The translations under genes and the position numbers were made by a program. The notes under the pieces were generated by a model that worked only from the letters and a program-made list of their open reading frames with translations, ran no database searches and was not told where the DNA came from. Source: Otatea glauca (taxonomy: Eukaryota; Streptophyta; Magnoliopsida; Poales; Poaceae). From it: a stretch of DNA of 64,000 bases. This document shows positions 59,927 to 64,000 of the stretch, piece by piece; the stretch's first letter is position 1; every line of letters starts with the position of its first letter. The stretch covers positions 23,769,336 through 23,833,335 of the forward strand of contig CM070722.1 of NCBI GenBank assembly GCA_036346275.1. The letters run 5' to 3'.

Positions 59927-60232
59927 TTATCAAAACCAAACTGGGTTAGACTATATTTGGAGCCAAACTACCCAAAATTTTGTTTGATTAGGGTAATAAA
60001 ACAGGGATAATAAAAATCGGTTTTGCATGGACTCAAATTGTAGGATAAGAAAATCAATTTTAGCCCAAAACCTTTTACTAAAACAGGAAACAAATCAATT
60101 TTAGCTGAACAAAAGTTTTACTAAATGATATCCTAACCGAAAACAACTTAAAATATGTATTACTAAAACATACATGCAAATGCATTTTTAGCAAAACCTA
60201 TTAACAAAAATATGAGATCCAAAAGACCACTA
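59901..60232. mobile_element. MITE-like element with ~26-bp terminal inverted repeats
   Basis: The left end TAGTGGGGCCTTTTGGATCA is inverted at the right end (plus strand ...tgagatccaaaagaccacta, ending 60232) with a 2-bp length difference. The interior is A-rich without ORFs, about 330 bp in all. The target duplication is unclear (GAAAAAGG left against AGTTAAAG right), so class is undecided between hAT- and Harbinger-type. Confidence 0.55.
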
Positions 60233-60520
60233 AGTTAAAGAAAAGCGCAATAGATATGCAAACTTATCCTTTTCATTTCTCCTAACTTGTTTTGATAATT
60301 CATTAAAATTTATAGGATTATGTAATAGTTGATAGGCTATTTCCTCAAATTTTTGGAGGAAATTTTTCACGTTGATTTGGTGCTTAAACCGAAATGACTT
60401 TCATGTTGCACACAAATGATTTGAGTTTAAATCAACTAATCTCCCTTTTCTGAGAGCTTTTGACCGCACATTATCTTTTTTTATATAATATTTTTCCTTG
60501 CCAATTTATCTCATAATCAT
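60233..60520. other. Unassigned AT-rich stretch
   Basis: Nothing recognised between the MITE-like element and the next LTR. Confidence 0.4.
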
Positions 60521-61180
60521 TGTGTTTGCATCAAAATTCGGCAAGTTAATCTAAATCAGGCAAATAAAATTAAAGATACGGAAACTAACGGAGGTTTGGA
60601 AAGAATCCGAGATATTTGGTAAAACTGTAAGATTTTTAGGGAAACAACCTCTCAAGATAAGGCCGATACGGATATGGACTTTGAAGCGTGTTGGAATAGG
60701 ACACGATCGGCCGAAGGGTATAAAAGAAGAGCCAAAGCAAGCTGCAGAAGGATCATCAACACAACACAATCAACTAGCTTTTACTTTTCATCTACTTTTC
60801 GTGTCGACTAGGAGTAGTTCTTGTAATCTAGCCTTTGTAATCGATTTTGATCAATAAAGTTGCGCATCGCCGATTGTTGATCATCCTCAGTTACACCCCA
60901 GGTTTGGTTTATTCGATTTTGTTGCGCATCGCTTCTTCTTGAATTGATCCGCCTTTATCCTCGATTAGCCTTAATCGGCTAGTTAGATTTATCCGATACC
61001 TTTATCTTGATCGGCTTTAAGTCGATCGAGTTTAAGCGATTGATCTTAACGATCGGCTTTGTTTGAATTTTATTGTTTTTACCTTGTCGATTCTGAGTCA
61101 AATCGACCGCACGCTCTAAACCGGTGTTAAATGCGGTGTCTTTGTCGTAAACCCTACATCAAGTTTTTGACGCTAACACA
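60521..61180 (+). repeat. 5' LTR of the Tat-like element
   Basis: Begins TGTGTTTGCATCAAAA and ends TTTTTGACGCTAACACA. The two ends are an imperfect inverted repeat over about 17 bp. TATA-like GGTATAAAAGAAG at about 60716-60728 and a polyadenylation-like AATAAAG near 60853. Boundaries rest on these inverted ends, since the partner LTR is outside. Confidence 0.7.
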
Positions 61181-61183
61181 CTC

Positions 61184-61201
61184 TTGGCACGCTGGTGGGA
61201 C
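61184..61201 (+). other. Primer-binding-like site of the Tat-like element
   Basis: TTGGCACGCTGGTGGGAC starts three bases after the LTR. Tat-type elements in grasses carry a TGGCGC..-GGTGGG-type site here; the tRNA (not initiator Met) cannot be named with certainty. Confidence 0.6.
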
Positions 61202-61202
61202 A

Positions 61203-61484
61203 ATGTCTACGCTGGGAAGTCGATTCCGCCGTCGATCTCAACACGAAGCTATAATCGTCCCAACAATGGGCGATTTAACCGCAGAACAACGTCAAGAGAT
61301 TGAAGATCGGAAAGCCGCGTTAGAAGAGATGATGCTAAATTGCTACCAAAAGACTAGGCGTGGCGTTACACAAAAATCCGCGCCGACGGTCAATACACAG
61401 GAGACACAGTGCAGAAACGTAAGTCGATATCTACGCTCGGCCGAATTATCGGCTATGATTAACCAATCATGCACCATGCTTTAA
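61203..61484 (+). pseudogene. Gag N-terminus of the Tat-like element
   Basis: ATG at 61203 directly after the primer-binding-like site (MSTLGSRFRRRSQ), with a helical DLTAEQRQEIEDRKAALEEM segment. It ends at a stop near 61484 (TML). The following 61485-62660 holds the gag core in broken frames, for example DNQLADLAFQG near 62530. Confidence 0.6.
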
Positions 61485-62667
61485 TAAACCAATCATCGGC
61501 TCGTAACGACTCTTGCCGATGATAGCAAATAGCGTTAAATCTATTGCCCAGAGTTAGCCTCGTCAGAAGCTCGCATGACCCACTACAAGCTCGCCAAATT
61601 ATCCTGCTTTTTCAAGATCACAAAACACGCAGAGCACACCACCGATCCTAAACCATCGGCTATGACCTCACCTCCCACGATGATGCCCACACAACCTACG
61701 GTCATATTGCCTAGGATCCTCGGTCAAGTGGGGTGAGCCATTACCACGCCTATACCGACGCTAAGTATGATCCATCCATCAATCTACCACCGTCGGCTCC
61801 TTTTACGCTTTTCCCAATCGGTTTCACGGTAGATTGGCTCGAGAGATATCCCCAAGAGCCTACCCCGCTTAGAAACCCGTGTCCACAGGTAGTAACGTAC
61901 TCGTAACCATTTATCCGGTGCGGAACCAAAATTAGGCATAATCGCACGATCAAGATAATCGAATGCCGACGCACGCGGCATAATTGGCAACCCGAGCTTG
62001 CACTCGGGGCGGGATGCGATTATGATCGACATTATCAAGGGCCTCTTGTGCGGTGGCGATAATGCCAATTGGACCGATCGATCTGCATCGTTTTGAGGAT
62101 CGATTTGGCATACAACCAAAAGGAAAAGTGATCGGCTATAGAAAGCCGTACTCGATTACATAGATCGCATGCCTTACCCTCATAATTTCGAGTCCGGACT
62201 TTGCCAAATTCTCGGGATGATTCTATCACTACCTCGAGCATGTTGGACGCTTTATCGCACAATGCGGTGAAGCGCCCGATCCGACGGGTTAAAAATTAGG
62301 TTATTTCCGTTATCTTTATCTCGGGCGACATTTACTTGGTTCACTTGTTTGCCTCCGAATTCGGTCCATTTATGGAACGATTTGGAAAGCCGATTCCATG
62401 AATACTTCTTTTCAGGCGCTTTAGAGTTAAGAATTTCAGATCCGAGTTCTCATCGCCAAAAGTTTGGAGAATCGTAAGATTACATCAAATGGTTTAGAGA
62501 AATCAGAATCGGTGTTTTAGCGTTACGTTACACGACAATCAACTCGCCGATTTAGCATTTCAAGGTTTGATCCTCCTCTTAGGGAGAAATTCAAGGCGAA
62601 TTCACCGATTTTAGCCACTTATTGCATCGCGTGATCGGCTCAAGAAAGCCGATTCACCGACAATAAG

Positions 62668-63270
62668 GTGTTTAATGGTAGATTTAAAAATAGTAACAAC
62701 AAAGAAAAGGATAAGGCTAAGGTCAATATGGTTGAATATTGTCCTAGTGATTCGTCGGAAGACGAGGAAGCAGAAATAAACATAGCCGAATGGGTAAAAG
62801 GATCCAAGAAATCCTTAGTCTGTTCTTGGCTTAAGCCGACTAGGAACAAATCGGAGGTCAAATACTCTTTCGATGTTTCCATGTGTGATCGTATTTTTGA
62901 TTTACTTCTGCAAGAAAAGATAATACGATTGCCGGAGGGACATGTGATACCGTCGCCCGATGAGATCAAAAAACGCAGGTATTGCAAGTGGCATCATTCT
63001 TATTCACATAACACTAATGACTGCAATATCTTCCGTCAACAGATCCAGTCTGCTATTGAAGATGGTCGGTTGAAGTTTGCCGATGAGCCGACCATGCAGA
63101 TAGATGTCGATCCGTTTCCTATCAATATGGTACATTGCTCGGCTAAAGGAAAAGAGCCGATGCAAGACGAGCAGAAAAAAGATCGACAAGTCGACATACA
63201 ATCAAGCTCGGACGGCGGCCAGACACTGAAAATTACCATCGATTCCTTACAAATAGAAGCCGATCGATAA
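62668..63270 (+). pseudogene. Gag C-terminal part of the Tat-like element
   Basis: A 200-residue open stretch: an acidic block (SDSSEDEEAEINIAEWVKG), LLLQEKIIRLPEGHVIPS, a Cys/His segment YCKWHHSYSHNTNDCNIFRQ that acts as the zinc-binding module in this lineage, and ADEPTMQIDVDPFPINMV. The stop is TAA near 63268. The Met is internal; the true start is in the broken upstream part. Confidence 0.75.
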
Positions 63271-63289
63271 GGAAAAAATTCAAGGACCA

Positions 63290-64000
63290 TCAAACCCAAG
63301 GGGAATCCCCAGGTGGGTAAATGGTACAAAGCAGAAAAATCTCCATCTAGACGGCCCGCAAAAAGGTTTGGTCCAACGTTCTCACAATTAATGGAGAAGT
63401 ATGAAAGGATGAACAGCCGACCACTGCATCATACCCGCCGGTCGGATAATTTGTACCGCATGAGAACGTGGAGAGGGCACATAGAAAGTGTCCTTTGGCA
63501 ATTTTTTGGGAGAGGAGAGTAGCGTTGCCATCACCGTGATACCGCCCGATGGAACATTATCCTCGAGACGATTAGCCAACGCAATCGCCGACATAGGCTA
63601 TCTGGGCGATTAGAGAGCAAAACAAAAGTCACGAAGGCGGTCCATGAAAGATTATCTAAACCGAATCAAGAACAAAGTCAAGCCAAAACACACAAGACCA
63701 GTTCTGATCAAGGAGACTTGGCTGGCCAGATACGAAAGCCGGTGGAACCTAAACCCAGGTGGTGCCTATCAGGCCTGAGCAAATCACAACGACGATGGCT
63801 TCAGAGGCTAAGGACATAAGAAATTCGTGAAGCCGATGCCGAGAAAGAGAGAGACGAAGTGTTTAATGAACTTCGTCCAATGAGATGCGCCAAGAAAGAG
63901 TGGAGAAGAAAAGAGCAAGCCGAAGAAGATTTTGAATCGGCTGACGACTTGGATTCTCCCATGATTCGGGATGACACACCTCTCATGGATGTCAACATGG
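63290..64000 (+). pseudogene. Gag-pol linker of the Tat-like element, open to the window edge
   Basis: Continues in the same lineage: WYKAEKSPSRRPAKRFGPTF (63313-63522), then a Lys/Glu-rich stretch with RWCLSGLSKSQRRWLQRLR (about 63750-63810) and EADAEKERDEVFNELRPM. At least one frame change (near 63522) and a stop near 63817 are seen. The protease and RT would follow outside the window. Confidence 0.6.

Larger units (their letters stand above)
60521..64000 (+). mobile_element. Tat/Retand-like gypsy element, 5' part, runs off the window
   Basis: A 660-bp LTR (60521-61180), a primer-binding-like site, and a long plus-strand gag region to the window end. Gag sequence (KWHHSYSHNTNDCNIFRQQI; KFADEPTMQIDVDPFPINMV) fits non-chromodomain Tat-type gypsy elements such as RIRE2-like families in grasses. 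The downstream half, with pol and 3' LTR, is not in the window. Confidence 0.75.

Overview
This window looks like nuclear, transposon-dense DNA of a grass. The evidence is several Ty3/gypsy chromovirus families, Ty1/copia elements, a large CACTA (En/Spm) transposon with plant-type TNP2 and TNPA/Ulp1 genes, MITE-like hairpins, and one intron-containing plant gene relic. The species cannot be determined from the sequence. No rRNA, tRNA, CRISPR array or prokaryotic operon was seen. LTR retrotransposons and the CACTA element make up most of the window. Almost every element ORF carries stops or frameshifts, so most elements are dead or non-autonomous copies. || Layout: (1) 1-2446 is the right part of a gypsy (Tekay-like) LTR cut by the window edge. 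It abuts a copia LTR remnant (2447-3513) that carries 71-bp tandem repeats. (2) 3970-8714 is a minus-strand gypsy solo LTR with target duplication TAATA; inside it sits a copia solo LTR (6286-7634) with target duplication GCTTG. (3) 10045-16991 is a four-exon plus-strand gene relic encoding a plant-conserved protein of about 200 residues. Its third exon is split by a Reina-like chromovirus (10891-16685, target duplication GGATT, minus strand). (4) About 17.35-31.25 kb is a roughly 14-kb CACTA transposon with two minus-strand genes: a TNPA-like/Ulp1 gene at 17636-20772 and a TNP2 transposase at 26422-29634. Between and beside them lie a captured AAA-ATPase gene fragment, a GC-rich island, a 2.6-kb hairpin satellite with a 707-bp higher-order period, a hairpin module repeated upstream of both genes, and a palindromic terminal array ending in the CACTA terminus at 31251. 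(5) 31252-59401 is an Angela/BARE-like copia element truncated on its left at the CACTA end. It is split by a 23.7-kb Tekay-like gypsy element A (31891-55560, target duplication ACACC), which is itself split by an 11.9-kb Tekay-like gypsy element B on the opposite strand (37768-49649, target duplication GCTGT). (6) 59402-60520 is unassigned DNA with an exact 62-bp tandem duplication at the edge of a MITE-like element. (7) 60521-64000 is the 5' LTR, primer-binding site and gag region of a Tat/Retand-like gypsy element that runs off the window. || Order of events: the host gene was hit by the Reina element. The copia element was hit by gypsy A, and gypsy A by gypsy B. The gypsy solo LTR predates the copia solo LTR inside it. 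In the CACTA element TNP2 would be the transposase. The TNPA-like product would be the terminal-repeat-binding partner by family analogy, and its C-terminal Ulp1-like domain appears to have lost the catalytic Asp.
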